The position numbers were made by a program, and so were the translations under genes. This document shows, in pieces, positions 43,316 to 54,938 of a stretch of 64,000 bases of DNA. Position 1 is the first letter of the stretch; every line of letters begins with the position of its first letter. The stretch comes from an uncultured Microbacterium sp. (GTDB taxonomy: Bacteria; Actinomycetota; Actinomycetes; Actinomycetales; Microbacteriaceae), in NCBI RefSeq assembly GCF_937927635.1, contig NZ_CALBRW010000025.1, positions 1 through 64,000 of the forward strand, in the 5' to 3' direction. The notes below the pieces were generated by a model. The model was not told the origin of the DNA, searched no databases, and was given only the letters and a program-made list of their open reading frames with translations.

Positions 43316-44500
43316 TCAGGGCGCGACGCCGGCGGCGGCGCGCTTGAACCCGGCGCGCACGTTCTCGCAGCATCCGGGACGGCACACGTCGAAGGATCCG
43401 CCGACCGAGGCGACCCGGGTGCGGTCCGCGTTCGGCCGGCCCTCCAGACGCTCCTGGATGAGGTCGACGATGCCCGCGACGAACGCGGGCGACACCCCGG
43501 GCGTGGGCGTGCGGACGAACCGCAGGCCGTTCTGCTCCGCGGCCTCCTTCGCCTCGGTGTCCAGGTCCCAGAGCACCTCCATGTGGTCGCTCATGAACCC
43601 GACGGGCACGACGATCACGGCCTGGCTGCCACGGGAGGGCAGCTCGCCGATGACGTCGCACACGTCCGGCTCCAGCCACGGCTGAGATGCCGGGCCCGAG
43701 CGCGACTGGAAGACGAGCTCCCACGGCACGGACGCCGCTGCGGGCTCCAGCTGCGCGACGCGGTCCATCACCCATGCCGCGACGGCCTCGTGCTGCGCGG
43801 CGTACGCGCCGCCTGGGCCCCACTCCACATCGCGCGAGCCCGAGCGCAGAGCATCCGCCTCGGGAATCGAGTGAGTGGAGAAGAGCACCTGGATGGACTC
43901 CGCCTGCACGCCATCGGCCAGGAAGCCCGCGACGGCGTCGTGCACGCCGTCGATGAACGCCTGCACGAAGCCGGGGTGGTCGTAGAACGGGCGGATCTTG
44001 TCGATGGTCACGACGCCGTCGTACGGCGTGCCGTCCAGCACCCGGGAGAAGTCCTCGCGGTACTGCCGGCAGCTGGAGAAGGAGCTGTAGGCGCTGGTGG
44101 CGAACGCCAGCAGCGTCGTGTCGTCGTTGGCGGCGGCCTCGGCGACGGCGTCCTCGAGGTAGGGCGCCCAGTTGCGGTTGCCCCAGTACACCGGCAGGTC
44201 GATGGAGCGCGCGGCGAGCTCGGCCTCGAGCGCCGCCTTCAGCGCACGGTTCTGCCCGTTGATGGGACTCACTCCCCCGAACGCGCGGTAGTGGTGTGCG
44301 ACCAGCTCGAGCCGCTCATCGGGGATGCCACGACCGCGGGTGACGTTGCGCAGGAAGGGGATGACCTCGTCCTGGCCCTCGGGCCCGCCGAATCCGGCGA
44401 GCAGGATCGCGTCGTACGCGACGGGCTGCTCGATGAACGGATCACCCCCGGATGCTGCGGGAGAGGCGTGCAGGACGGCATCCGGTGCGTTGCTTGTCAC
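43316..44500 (-). CDS. hemH: Coproporphyrin ferrochelatase
   Basis: A 394-residue enzyme inserting Fe(II) into coproporphyrin III in the Gram-positive heme route (also named CpfC). Visible: LLAGFGGPEGQDEVIPFLRN, LPVYWGNRNWAPYL, FATSAYSSFSSCRQY, and VLFSTHSIPEADA with the metal-inserting His. The C-terminal CRPGCCENV and the internal SSCRQ supply cysteines for the actinobacterial [2Fe-2S] cluster. GTG 44500 starts translation. Confidence 0.92.
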   Translation of the reverse strand: MTSNAPDAVLHASPAASGGDPFIEQPVAYDAILLAGFGGPEGQDEVIPFLRNVTRGRGIPDERLELVAHHYRAFGGVSPINGQNRALKAALEAELAARSIDLPVYWGNRNWAPYLEDAVAEAAANDDTTLLAFATSAYSSFSSCRQYREDFSRVLDGTPYDGVVTIDKIRPFYDHPGFVQAFIDGVHDAVAGFLADGVQAESIQVLFSTHSIPEADALRSGSRDVEWGPGGAYAAQHEAVAAWVMDRVAQLEPAAASVPWELVFQSRSGPASQPWLEPDVCDVIGELPSRGSQAVIVVPVGFMSDHMEVLWDLDTEAKEAAEQNGLRFVRTPTPGVSPAFVAGIVDLIQERLEGRPNADRTRVASVGGSFDVCRPGCCENVRAGFKRAAAGVAP

Positions 44501-44658
44501 GACTCCATCCTGTCATCGCAGGCTATGAGCCAGCACGGAGACGCTGGTGCGGGACCCCTCGCGCAATCGTGCGTCTGGCGTAGGCTGTCATGGTTGCCGA
44601 CGACGCCAGACGCGCCGTCCGCAGGACGACATCCCCTCACCACTGGGAGAAACAAGCT

Positions 44659-47229
44659 GTGCCTGGAGAAAACCTCACTCGTAGCGAAGCGCAGGAGCGC
44701 CGTGCCGTCATCGACACGCAGTCGTATCAGGTCTCACTCGATCTGACCAAGGGCGCGGAGGTGTTCGGTTCACGCAGCGTCGTGCGCTTCACCGCCACGC
44801 CCGACAGCTCCACCTTCATCGATCTCATCGCCCGCAGCGTGCGCGAGATCTCGCTCAATGGCGAGCAGATCGACCCCGACGAGGTGTTCGCGGACTCGCG
44901 GATCGCGCTGACCGGCCTGCAGGCCGAGAACGTGCTCATCGTGGACGCCGACTGCCTGTACACCAACACCGGAGAGGGTCTGCACCGCTTCGTCGACCCG
45001 GTCGACGGCGAGGTGTACCTGTACTCCCAGTTCGAGGTGCCCGACTCGCGGCGCATGTTCGCCGTGTTCGAGCAGCCCGACCTGAAGGCCACCTTCCAGT
45101 TCACGGTCACCGCGCCCGCCGCATGGAAGGTCGTCTCGAACTCCCCCACGCCCGAGCCGATCGTGCACGACGCGTCCACCGACTCGGGCGCGCAGCAGAC
45201 CGCGACCTGGGGCTTCGAGGCCACCCCGCGCATCTCGTCGTACATCACCGCGCTCATCGCCGGCCCGTACGAGTCCACCTTCTCGGAGCTCACCAGCGCC
45301 TCCGGCCGTGTGATCCCGCTGGGGGTGTACGGCCGCAAGAGCCTGTGGCAGCACCTGGACGCCGACTACATCTTCGAGAAGACCCGCCAGGGCTTCGCGT
45401 ACTACGAGTCGAAGTTCGGGGTGCCCTACCCGTTCGCGAAGTACGACCAGCTGTTCGTGCCGGAGTTCAACGCCGGCGCCATGGAGAACGCGGGCGCGGT
45501 CACCTTCACCGAGACGTACGTCTTCCGCAGCAAGGTGACGGATGCCGTCAAGGAGCGTCGCGTCGTCACGATCCTGCACGAGCTCGCGCACATGTGGTTC
45601 GGCGACCTGGTCACCATGAAGTGGTGGAACGACCTGTGGCTGAACGAGTCGTTCGCCGAGTGGGCGTCCACCATCGCCACCGCCGAGGCCACCGAGTGGA
45701 CCGAGGCCTGGACCACGTTCAACGCCATGGAGAAGACCTGGGCGTACCGCCAGGATCAGCTCCCCTCCACGCACCCCATCGTCGCGGAGATCAACGACCT
45801 GCAGGACGTGCTGGTCAACTTCGACGGCATCACCTATGCCAAGGGCGGATCGGTGCTCAAGCAGCTGGCCGCGTGGGTCGGAATCGACGCGTTCTTCGCC
45901 GGTGTGGGCCAGTACTTCCAGAAGCACTCCTGGGGCAACACCGAGCTGTCCGACCTGCTGGCCGAGCTGGAGGCCACCAGCGGCCGCGAGCTCAGCAGCT
46001 GGGCGAAGAAGTGGTTGGAGACCGCAGGCGTGAACACGCTGGCGCCGGTCATCGTCGAGGACGCGTCGGGCGTCATCACCCGCTTCGCGGTGACGCAGAC
46101 CGCGCCGGCCGACTACCCCACCATCAGGCCGCATCGCCTGGGCATCGGCTTCTACGACCTCGAGGGCGGCGCGCTGGTGCGCTCGCACTACGTCGAGGTC
46201 GACATCGACGGCGACCGCACCGAGATCCCCGAGCTGCAGGGCTTGAAGCGTCCCGCCATGGTGCTGCTGAATGACAAGGACCTCGCCTACGCGAAGATCC
46301 GCCTGGACGAGCAGTCGCTGGCCACCGCCATCGAGCACCTCTCCGACATCAGCGACCCGCTGGCCCGTTCGCTGGTCTGGGGCGCCGCGTGGGATCAGAC
46401 CCGCGACGCCGAGACCGCGGCATCCGACTACATCGACCTGGTCCTCGGCAACATCGGCCGCGAGACCGAGTCCACCACCGTGCGCACCACGCTCGCACAG
46501 CTGCTGCTGGCGGCATCCAGCTATGTCGCGCCCGAGAAGCGCGACGCCGCCCGCGAGAAGGTCGCCGACGGGCTGTGGACGCTCGCCCAGCAGGCCGAGG
46601 CCGGCAGCGACAGCCAGCTGCAGCTGGTGACCGCCTTCGCCAACACGCTGGTCACCGACGAGCAGGCCGGAATCGTCGGCAGGCTGCGCTCGGGCGAGGA
46701 GACCCTGCCGGGTCTGGAGATCGACGCCGACCTGTCCTGGTCGCTGCTGGTCGGCCTCGCCGCGGCCGGCGCCACGGATGCTGCCGCCATCGACGCGGCG
46801 CTCACGGCGGACAACACGTCCAAGGGCGCCGAGTTCGCCGCCCAGGCCCGCGCTGCGCTGCCCACCGTCGAGGCCAAGCAGACCGCCTGGTCATCGCTGA
46901 TCGACAACGCCGACCTGCCGAACACCATCGTCCGCTCCGCGGCGGCCGGCTTCGTGCACCCCTCGGGTGTGGCGGTGCTGGAGGGCTTCATCTCGAAGTA
47001 CTTCGAGATGCTCGTGCCGATCTGGGAGGGCCGCACCTACCAGATCGCGGACTACCTGATCGTGGGCCTGTACCCGCGCTCGCTCGCCAGCGTCGCGCTG
47101 CGCGACGCGACCCGCACGTGGCTGTCCTCGCACCAGGATGCCGCACCCGCGCTGCGCCGCCTCGTGTACGAGAACCTCGCCGATGTCGAGCGTGCGCTGG
47201 CCGCGCAGTCCCGCGACGCCGAGGACTGA
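44659..47229 (+). CDS. pepN: Aminopeptidase N
   Basis: An 856-residue M1 zinc metallopeptidase that removes N-terminal residues from peptides in the cytosol. NAGAMENAGAV is the exopeptidase motif, and HELAHMWFGDLVTMKWWNDL with a downstream Glu in LNESFAEW provides the zinc site. The ERAP1-like C-terminal domain fills the last 350 residues. GTG 44659 is chosen because GGGAGA lies 8 bases upstream. TAGGCT at 44579-44584 implies a leader of about 68 bases. Confidence 0.95.
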   Translation: MPGENLTRSEAQERRAVIDTQSYQVSLDLTKGAEVFGSRSVVRFTATPDSSTFIDLIARSVREISLNGEQIDPDEVFADSRIALTGLQAENVLIVDADCLYTNTGEGLHRFVDPVDGEVYLYSQFEVPDSRRMFAVFEQPDLKATFQFTVTAPAAWKVVSNSPTPEPIVHDASTDSGAQQTATWGFEATPRISSYITALIAGPYESTFSELTSASGRVIPLGVYGRKSLWQHLDADYIFEKTRQGFAYYESKFGVPYPFAKYDQLFVPEFNAGAMENAGAVTFTETYVFRSKVTDAVKERRVVTILHELAHMWFGDLVTMKWWNDLWLNESFAEWASTIATAEATEWTEAWTTFNAMEKTWAYRQDQLPSTHPIVAEINDLQDVLVNFDGITYAKGGSVLKQLAAWVGIDAFFAGVGQYFQKHSWGNTELSDLLAELEATSGRELSSWAKKWLETAGVNTLAPVIVEDASGVITRFAVTQTAPADYPTIRPHRLGIGFYDLEGGALVRSHYVEVDIDGDRTEIPELQGLKRPAMVLLNDKDLAYAKIRLDEQSLATAIEHLSDISDPLARSLVWGAAWDQTRDAETAASDYIDLVLGNIGRETESTTVRTTLAQLLLAASSYVAPEKRDAAREKVADGLWTLAQQAEAGSDSQLQLVTAFANTLVTDEQAGIVGRLRSGEETLPGLEIDADLSWSLLVGLAAAGATDAAAIDAALTADNTSKGAEFAAQARAALPTVEAKQTAWSSLIDNADLPNTIVRSAAAGFVHPSGVAVLEGFISKYFEMLVPIWEGRTYQIADYLIVGLYPRSLASVALRDATRTWLSSHQDAAPALRRLVYENLADVERALAAQSRDAED

Positions 47230-47240
47230 GACCGTTCCCC

Positions 47241-47279
47241 GAGAAGGCCTCTCCGCACAGCGTGCGGAGAGGCCTTCTC
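47241..47279 (+). terminator. Terminator of pepN
   Basis: Perfect 18-base arms beginning GAGAAGGCCTCTCCGCAC around AGC, the longest perfect stem in the window. The mscS promoter hexamer TAACAT starts three bases later. Confidence 0.9.
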
Positions 47280-47294
47280 GGTAACATCGAGGTG

Positions 47295-48368
47295 ATGAAC
47301 GTCCTTCTCGCCGCAACTCCCGCGCCCACGGATCCGCCGACACCCACCACCTGGGACAAGGTGCTCGGCGTGCTGGGCGAAGTCGGCATGAATGCGATCT
47401 GGGTCGCGGTGATCATCGTCTCGTGCGTGGTGGCCGCGTTCGTGCTGCGCCTGGTCATCCGCCGCATCGTCAAGCGCATCGTCGACAGCGCGAAGACCAA
47501 GGCGAAGGTCGATGACACCCAGGCCCTGGAGCGCTCACCGCTGGCGGACATGCGGCTCGTGCAGCGCACCCGGACGCTGGGCACGATCCTGCAGAACATC
47601 GTCAACGTCATCCTCGTGGTGGTGGCGATCGTGCTGACGGTGAACCAGTTGAGCCCCTCGCTTCTGGGCTCCCTGACCCTGCTCACCGCTGCTGTCGGTG
47701 CCGGGCTCGGCTTCGGCGCGCAGAACATCGTCAAGGACGTGCTGAACGGACTGTTCCTCGTCGCCGAGGACCAGATCGGCATCGGCGACGTGGTGGACCT
47801 CGGCCTGGCATCCGGCGTCGTCGAGTACGTCAGTGTGCGCATCACGCAGGTGCGCGACGTCAACGGCACCCTCTGGTACGTGCGCAACGGCGAGGTCACC
47901 CGCATCGGCAACATGTCGCAGGGCTGGGCGCGCGCCATCATCGATCTGGGCATCGCGCCGGATGCCGACCTGGAGCTCGTCGAGCAGACCATGCTGGAGA
48001 CCGCCCAGGGCCTCACCAAGGATCCGAAGTGGCGCACCCGCATCATCGAGCGCCCAGAGGTGTGGGGTCTGGAGACCATCGACGGCGACGCGCTCGTGGT
48101 GCGCGTGGTCATCAAGACGCGCGCGAACGCCATGGACGACGTGGCCCAGGAGCTGCGGGCGCGGTTGCGCGCCGCGCTGGCGGAGAAGGACGTGGCCGTT
48201 CCGAAGCTGGCATCCGTCACCCTCTCCGGCCTCGACGGCGCACGCCGCGTGCGCGGCGCCAACCCACCGAAGACCCGCCCCAACCCGGTCGCGGGCGTGC
48301 CGCCGGTGGCGGAGCGCGGCATCTGGCGGCGCAAGAAGTCCGGCGATCAGGAAGGCGGCGCGAAGTGA
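47295..48368 (+). CDS. MscS-type mechanosensitive channel
   Basis: A 357-residue membrane channel that opens on osmotic downshock. Two hydrophobic helices (about 33-55 and 100-120) precede the pore helix LLTAAVGAGLGFGAQNIVKD, followed by the beta domain start GLFLVAEDQIGIGDVV. A soluble alpha/beta part and a basic, Pro-rich tail end the protein. TAACAT lies 7 bases before ATG 47295, so it is probably leaderless. Its TGA overlaps the haemoglobin GTG by 3 bases. Confidence 0.9.
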   Translation: MNVLLAATPAPTDPPTPTTWDKVLGVLGEVGMNAIWVAVIIVSCVVAAFVLRLVIRRIVKRIVDSAKTKAKVDDTQALERSPLADMRLVQRTRTLGTILQNIVNVILVVVAIVLTVNQLSPSLLGSLTLLTAAVGAGLGFGAQNIVKDVLNGLFLVAEDQIGIGDVVDLGLASGVVEYVSVRITQVRDVNGTLWYVRNGEVTRIGNMSQGWARAIIDLGIAPDADLELVEQTMLETAQGLTKDPKWRTRIIERPEVWGLETIDGDALVVRVVIKTRANAMDDVAQELRARLRAALAEKDVAVPKLASVTLSGLDGARRVRGANPPKTRPNPVAGVPPVAERGIWRRKKSGDQEGGAK

Positions 48369-48751
48369 GCTTCTACGAGGAGATCGGCGGGCACGACACC
48401 ATCAAGCGCATGGTGGACGTGTTCTACCAGGAGGTCGCCCTCGACCCGGTGCTCAAGCCGATGTACCCCGAGGACGACCTCGGTCCCGCGGCGAACCGCC
48501 TGACCATGTTCCTCGAGCAGTACTGGGGCGGCCCGACGACGTACATGGAGAAGCGCGGCCACCCGCGGCTCATGCTGCGGCACAAGGCGTTCCACGTGAA
48601 CCCGGATGCCCGCGACCGCTGGCTCATGCACATGCGCACCGCGCTGGACGAGGTGCAGCTCTCCCCCATGCACGACGCGGCGTTCTGGGACTACCTGGAG
48701 CGCGCCGCGCACATGCTCGTGAACACGTTCGAGCCCACGCCCGAACCCTGA
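48365..48751 (+). CDS. glbO: Truncated haemoglobin, group II
   Basis: A 128-residue 2/2 globin. YEEIGGHDTIKRMVDVFYQE, then YPEDDLGPAANRLTMFLEQYWGG-type region with Trp, RLMLRHKAFHVNPDARDRWL with proximal His, and a C-terminal helix match GlbO-type proteins, which bind O2 and aid redox or NO/H2O2 handling. GTG 48365 overlaps the mscS stop (GTGA). Confidence 0.9.
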   Translation: MSFYEEIGGHDTIKRMVDVFYQEVALDPVLKPMYPEDDLGPAANRLTMFLEQYWGGPTTYMEKRGHPRLMLRHKAFHVNPDARDRWLMHMRTALDEVQLSPMHDAAFWDYLERAAHMLVNTFEPTPEP

Positions 48752-48782
48752 TCCCCCACCGCTCGCCGACGAAGGAGTCGCC

Positions 48783-50435
48783 ATGCCCGCCACCGAGACA
48801 GATGTGCTCGTGATCGGATGGGGCCTGTCCGGCCTCGTCGCCGCCGGAGAGGCACTGCACGCCGGAAGGCGCGTGACGATCATCGACCAGGAGCCACGCA
48901 CGAACCTGGGCGGGCAGGCCTGGTGGTCGTTCGGCGGACTGTTCCTCATCGACTCCCCCGAGCAGCGCCGGATGGGCATCCGCGACTCGCTGGAGCTGGC
49001 CACCCAGGACTGGTTCGGCAGCGCGGGCTTCGACCGAGAAGAGGACGAGTGGCCGCGCCGCTGGGCGAGCGCGTACCTCGAGTTCGCCGCAGGCGAGAAG
49101 CGCAGCTGGCTGCGCGAGCGCGGCGTGGGCTTCTTCCCCGTGGTGGGCTGGGCCGAGCGCGGCGGCTACGGCGCCATCGGCCCCGGCAACTCCGTGCCGC
49201 GGTTCCACATCACGTGGGGCACCGGCCCGGGCATCGTCGCACCGTTCGCCGAGGCCGTGGAGCGGGCAGAGGCCGAGGGGCGTGCGACGATCCTGCCGCG
49301 GCACCGCGTCGCCGAACTGCTCGTCGAGGGCGGCGCCGTGGTCGGTGCTCGCGGCGACGTGCTGGCGGACTCGATCACCCCCCGCGGAATGCCGTCGTCC
49401 CGTGACGTCGTCGGTGACTTCGAGATCAGGGCGGATGCCGTGATCGTCGCCTCCGGAGGCATCGGCGGCAACCACGACCTGGTGCGTGCGGCGTGGCCGG
49501 CACGACTGGGCACCCCGCCCGCGGAGATGCTCACCGGCGTCCCCGCCTACGTCGACGGCTCCATGCAGGCCGTCTCCACGGCCGCCGGAGCGCATCTGAT
49601 CAACGGCGACCGCATGTGGCACTACGTCGAGGGGATCGCCGGCTGGGATCCGGTCTGGCCGAACCACGGCATCCGCATCCTGCCCGGCCCGTCGTCGCTG
49701 TGGCTGGACGCCACCGGCAAGAGGCTGCCCGTGCCCCTGTATCCCGGATTCGACACGCTGGGCACGCTCGAGCACCTGCGCACGACCGGCCACGACCACT
49801 CCTGGTTCATCACCTCGCTGAAGATCGTGGAGAAGGAGTTCGCGCTCTCCGGCAGCGAGCAGAACCCCGACCTCACCGGCAAGGACGTGAGACTGCTGCT
49901 GAAGTCGCGCCTCGCGAAGGGCCCCACCGGCCCCGTGCAGTCGTTCCTCGACGAGGGCGCGGACTTCATCGTCGAGAACGATCTGGAATCACTGCTGGTT
50001 CAGATGAAGCGGATGCCGGGCGGCGAGGCGCTGGACGCCGATCGGGCCCGCGACGAGGTCATCGCCCGTGACCGCGAGATCGGCAACGACTTCACCAAGG
50101 ACGCCCAGATCGCCATGCTGCGATCGATGCGCTCCTATCGCGGCGACAAGCTCATCCGAACCGCTCCCCCGCACCGCCTGCAGGATCCGGCCGCGGGGCC
50201 CATGATCGCCGTGAAGCTGCACGTGCTCACGCGCAAGTCGCTGGGCGGCATCCAGACCGATCTCGACGGACGAGCGCTGGATGCCGCAGGCGAGCCGATC
50301 CCGGGGCTGTACGCGGCCGGCGAGGCCAGCGGATTCGGCGGTGGCGGCGTGCACGGCTACCGCGCACTCGAGGGCACGTTCCTCGGCGGATGCCTGTTCT
50401 CGGGCCGCCAGGCCGGGCGGGCGGCCGGCCGCTGA
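48783..50435 (+). CDS. FAD-binding dehydrogenase (COG3573-like)
   Basis: A 550-residue flavoprotein. DVLVIGWGLSGLVAAGEALH is the dinucleotide-binding loop, with IIDQE as the ribose-binding acid and a C-terminal PIPGLYAAGEASGFGGGGVHG closing the FAD site, as in fumarate reductase/ketosteroid dehydrogenase-like enzymes. KstD family members desaturate steroid rings, but this subgroup has no proven substrate. AAGGAG precedes the ATG. Monocistronic, 31 bases after the haemoglobin gene. Confidence 0.87.
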   Translation: MPATETDVLVIGWGLSGLVAAGEALHAGRRVTIIDQEPRTNLGGQAWWSFGGLFLIDSPEQRRMGIRDSLELATQDWFGSAGFDREEDEWPRRWASAYLEFAAGEKRSWLRERGVGFFPVVGWAERGGYGAIGPGNSVPRFHITWGTGPGIVAPFAEAVERAEAEGRATILPRHRVAELLVEGGAVVGARGDVLADSITPRGMPSSRDVVGDFEIRADAVIVASGGIGGNHDLVRAAWPARLGTPPAEMLTGVPAYVDGSMQAVSTAAGAHLINGDRMWHYVEGIAGWDPVWPNHGIRILPGPSSLWLDATGKRLPVPLYPGFDTLGTLEHLRTTGHDHSWFITSLKIVEKEFALSGSEQNPDLTGKDVRLLLKSRLAKGPTGPVQSFLDEGADFIVENDLESLLVQMKRMPGGEALDADRARDEVIARDREIGNDFTKDAQIAMLRSMRSYRGDKLIRTAPPHRLQDPAAGPMIAVKLHVLTRKSLGGIQTDLDGRALDAAGEPIPGLYAAGEASGFGGGGVHGYRALEGTFLGGCLFSGRQAGRAAGR

Positions 50436-50439
50436 GCCG

Positions 50440-51111
50440 CTAATGGGCGGATGCGTGCCCGGTCTCCCGCACCGCGGTGAGCCCGCGCACCGCCGGCCCC
50501 CGGCTCAGCACATGCCCACGACGGAATGCGAGTCTGGTCCACCGACCGGCCTCGGTGATGCGCACCTGCTCGGGGCCCCCGATGAAGCCGAACGCCTGCG
50601 CGGCGAACGCCACTCCGCGCGGCAGGCCCAGCAGGTCCTCGTCAGGCTCGCCCCAGATGCGCGCACGCAGGGCCCGCACGGCCTCCTCACGCGAGCCCTC
50701 GGGGCTCCCGTGCGCGACAGCGGAGATCCCCCACTGCGCGCGCTCGGACAGGATCGTCGCAGGCAGCTCCGCGACCTGCTGCCAGCCGCCACGAGGCGGT
50801 GCGACACCGGCCCAGGCCGGTGCGCGGCCGGTGTCGGGCAGCTCCAGCGAGTCCGGGCTGAGACTCTCCGTCAGGGAGTCGACGACCACGTCGCAGCTGA
50901 GCTCGGGATCGGCGCGCACGATGCGCATCGCCAGGATGGTCGGCGTCTGGTCGAACAGGCCCTGCGGCGCGAGGGCCGCGGAGGTGAGCACCAGCACCCC
51001 CTCCGCCGCCTGCAGCCGCACGCCGTCGGCGCCGGCTTGGCCCGCACGCCCGGAGAACGTGAGCACATCACGGGCGGTTTCGGCATCGGCGAGGACGAGG
51101 GGTCGGGTCAC
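50440..51111 (-). CDS. Conserved hypothetical protein
   Basis: A 223-residue soluble protein. Stretches such as TARDVLTFSGRAGQAGADGV, GVLVLTSAALAPQGL and QQVAELPATILSERAQWG suggest a repeated alpha/beta fold, but I recognise no family. GTG 51111 is chosen because TAGCGT lies 7 bases upstream, giving a leaderless start; an ATG at 51135 would overlap that promoter. It is divergent from tesB, with 74 bases between, and the two -10 boxes point outward. Confidence 0.75.
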   Translation of the reverse strand: MTRPLVLADAETARDVLTFSGRAGQAGADGVRLQAAEGVLVLTSAALAPQGLFDQTPTILAMRIVRADPELSCDVVVDSLTESLSPDSLELPDTGRAPAWAGVAPPRGGWQQVAELPATILSERAQWGISAVAHGSPEGSREEAVRALRARIWGEPDEDLLGLPRGVAFAAQAFGFIGGPEQVRITEAGRWTRLAFRRGHVLSRGPAVRGLTAVRETGHASAH

Positions 51112-51185
51112 GACTTCTACGCTATCCCCGTACAACCGCCCCTGGCTTGCTCGGGCTGCCGGATCCGTGCTCCTAGACTGGAGCC

Positions 51186-52070
51186 GTGACCGCCACGACC
51201 GATGCCGCCCGCACCATCGCGAACCTGCTGAAGGTCCTCGATCTCGATGCGTCCGAGGCGCGCACCACCGAGGACATCTTCACGGGAGTGTCGCACTCGA
51301 TGCCCACCGGCCGCGTGTACGGCGGCCAGGTGCTCTCGCAGTCGCTGGTGGCCGCAGAGCGGACGCTTCCCGAGGAGCGCATCGTGCACTCCATGCACGG
51401 CTACTTCCTGCGCCCCGGGGACGCGACGCAGGGCATCACCTTCGCCGTGGATCGCATCCACGACGGCCGCTCGTTCTCCACGCGCCGAGTGCAGGCCTAC
51501 CAGGGCGGCGTGCCCATCTTCTCGATGATCTCCTCGTTCCAGGACGAGGATCCCGGTCTGGATCATGCGGAGCCGATCCCGGACGGCATCCCGGATCCGG
51601 AGTCGCTGCCCTCCGACGACGAGCTCATCGGTCGCGTGCATCCGATCACAGGCCGTCTGCTGTCGGACCGCCCCGCGGACATCCGGCACGTGACGGGCCC
51701 GTTGTTCCTCGAGGTCGCGGGCGAACGCGTTCCACAGCAGGCCGTGTGGATGCGCATGCGCGCCCCGCTGCCGGACGACCCGCGGCTGCATCGCGCCGCG
51801 CTGGCCTACCTCAGCGACATGACCATCCAGGAGTCGATCCTGCGCCGGCACGGCATCACCTGGCAGACGCCCGGCCTGAAGGTCGCCAGCCTGGACCACG
51901 CCATGTGGTGGCACCGGTTCGGCCGAGTGGACCAGTGGATGCTGTACGTGCAGCAGTCCCCCAACGCCCGCGGCGGGCGAGGGCTCTCCCAGGGCCGCAT
52001 CTACAGCCAGGACGGGTCCCTGATGGCGACCGTCGCGCAGGAGATCATGATCCGCGTCCCGCAGCTGTGA
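51186..52070 (+). CDS. tesB: Acyl-CoA thioesterase II
   Basis: A 294-residue double-hotdog thioesterase that releases fatty acids from acyl-CoA. PTGRVYGGQVLSQSLVAAE, HSMHGYFLRPGD, DRIHDGRSFSTRRVQAYQGG and the second-half SLDHAMWWHRFGRVDQWMLY with the catalytic Asp, plus GRGLSQGRIY, are diagnostic of TesB. TAGACT lies 6 bases before the GTG, so it is leaderless. Confidence 0.93.
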   Translation: MTATTDAARTIANLLKVLDLDASEARTTEDIFTGVSHSMPTGRVYGGQVLSQSLVAAERTLPEERIVHSMHGYFLRPGDATQGITFAVDRIHDGRSFSTRRVQAYQGGVPIFSMISSFQDEDPGLDHAEPIPDGIPDPESLPSDDELIGRVHPITGRLLSDRPADIRHVTGPLFLEVAGERVPQQAVWMRMRAPLPDDPRLHRAALAYLSDMTIQESILRRHGITWQTPGLKVASLDHAMWWHRFGRVDQWMLYVQQSPNARGGRGLSQGRIYSQDGSLMATVAQEIMIRVPQL

Positions 52071-52080
52071 GCAGCGCGAC

Positions 52081-52578
52081 TCAGTGCCTGCGGTAGGTCA
52101 GCGGCTCGCCGAGCAGGGGCTCCCACGCCGCGCGCATCTCCGGTGCGAGCCGGACAGGGCGGCCGGATGCGGCATCCACGAGCACCATGACCGTGGTCGC
52201 CCGCGCATACAGCGTCTGCTGCTCTGCCGCGGCATCCGCCCGCACCTCGTAGCAGACCTCGAGGCTGGAGCCGCCGAGCTTGCCGAACCACATCTGGATG
52301 TCCAGCGGATGCCGCTGGTACGGCACGGGCGCGAGGTACTCGATCTCCTGCCGGGCGATCAGCGTGAGCAGACCGTGCGCGAGTCCCGAGTCGAGGATGG
52401 CCGTGGGAGGCGCGACCTCGCCGGGCCCCGGCTTCCAGAAGGCGCGCACGCGCGCCTCCTCGAGGAGCTTGAGCATCGAGGTGTTGTTGACGTGGTTGAA
52501 CGCGTCGAGGTCGCCCCAGCGCAGCTGGATGGGGACGTGCAGGCGTCCGTCATCCAGCACGCGTTCGCGGGGGGTCAT
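52081..52578 (-). CDS. Hotdog-fold thioesterase (YbgC/4-HBT-like)
   Basis: A 165-residue single hotdog domain: LRWGDLDAFNHVNNTSMLKL carries the catalytic-type Asp, with EEARVRAFW and RQEIEYLAPVPY strands after it, as in 4-hydroxybenzoyl-CoA thioesterase relatives. It converges on tesB with 10 bases between and lies 11 bases after the ettA stop codon on the same strand, so it is likely read with ettA. Acyl specificity is unknown. Confidence 0.88.
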   Translation of the reverse strand: MTPRERVLDDGRLHVPIQLRWGDLDAFNHVNNTSMLKLLEEARVRAFWKPGPGEVAPPTAILDSGLAHGLLTLIARQEIEYLAPVPYQRHPLDIQMWFGKLGGSSLEVCYEVRADAAAEQQTLYARATTVMVLVDAASGRPVRLAPEMRAAWEPLLGEPLTYRRH

Positions 52579-52589
52579 CGTCTGAAGCC

Positions 52590-54269
<1,680 letters not shown>

Positions 54270-54367
54270 GACGAGGGTCTCCTTCAGTCAGCGGGCAGGG
54301 GTGCGGCTCCGGAGAGCCGACACACCAGCCTACCCGTCTTCGCGCGTGCGCTCAGCGGGACGGGCGC

Positions 54368-54880
54368 TCACCAGTCGATGGGACGGGTCTCTCCGATCAG
54401 GCAGCGGCCTTCCGCGAGCTGCGGCATCACCTCGGTCACGGGGTTCCCCGTCGACGGACCGACCTGGCCGATCAAGCACTCCTTGTCGCCCCAGGCCACG
54501 GAGAACAGCAGACTCTCGACCGGATTCCCCACCGTGGTGCGATCCGCGGTCACCTGCATACGTTCCTTGGCGAAGCCCGCTGCGACCAGCGCGTCCACGT
54601 ACGCGCGTCCGCTCACCCGGTCGGGGCCCGCCCACACCTTCGCGGTGACCGCGGCGAACAGCGGCAGGTTGTCGGACGCCGTCCCCTCCGGGACGAGGAT
54701 CGGGCCGGGTGCGGCCGTCGGAGTCGCAGAGGCGGATGCCGACGGGGATGGGGCCGCCGACGGGGAGTCCTCCGGCAACGGTGCGGAACAGGAGATCAGG
54801 CCTGCCGCGACCGCAGCGCCGAGGATGAGGACGCTCGACGACCGGATCGGACCGGCGGAGACGGATGGCCTTCGACGCAC
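54368..54880 (-). CDS. DUF6993-like lipoprotein
   Basis: A 170-residue exported protein. Hydrophobic SVLILGAAVAAGLISCS ends in a lipobox-like cysteine, then a Pro/Ser/Ala linker (SPSAAPSPSASASATPTA) leads to a folded domain with NLPLFAAVTAKVWAG, YVDALVAAGF and a Cys pair (KECLIGQ, GRCLIGE) that could form a disulfide. The layout matches DUF6993 proteins of Microbacteriaceae, from memory. TAGACT 7 bases before GTG 54880 supports this leaderless start. Confidence 0.75.
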   Translation of the reverse strand: MRRRPSVSAGPIRSSSVLILGAAVAAGLISCSAPLPEDSPSAAPSPSASASATPTAAPGPILVPEGTASDNLPLFAAVTAKVWAGPDRVSGRAYVDALVAAGFAKERMQVTADRTTVGNPVESLLFSVAWGDKECLIGQVGPSTGNPVTEVMPQLAEGRCLIGETRPIDW

Positions 54881-54938
54881 GCTCAGAAGTCTAGGCGCAC
54901 GCCCGAGGGGCATCCGTCACCGCGGCAGCGGCCGGTGC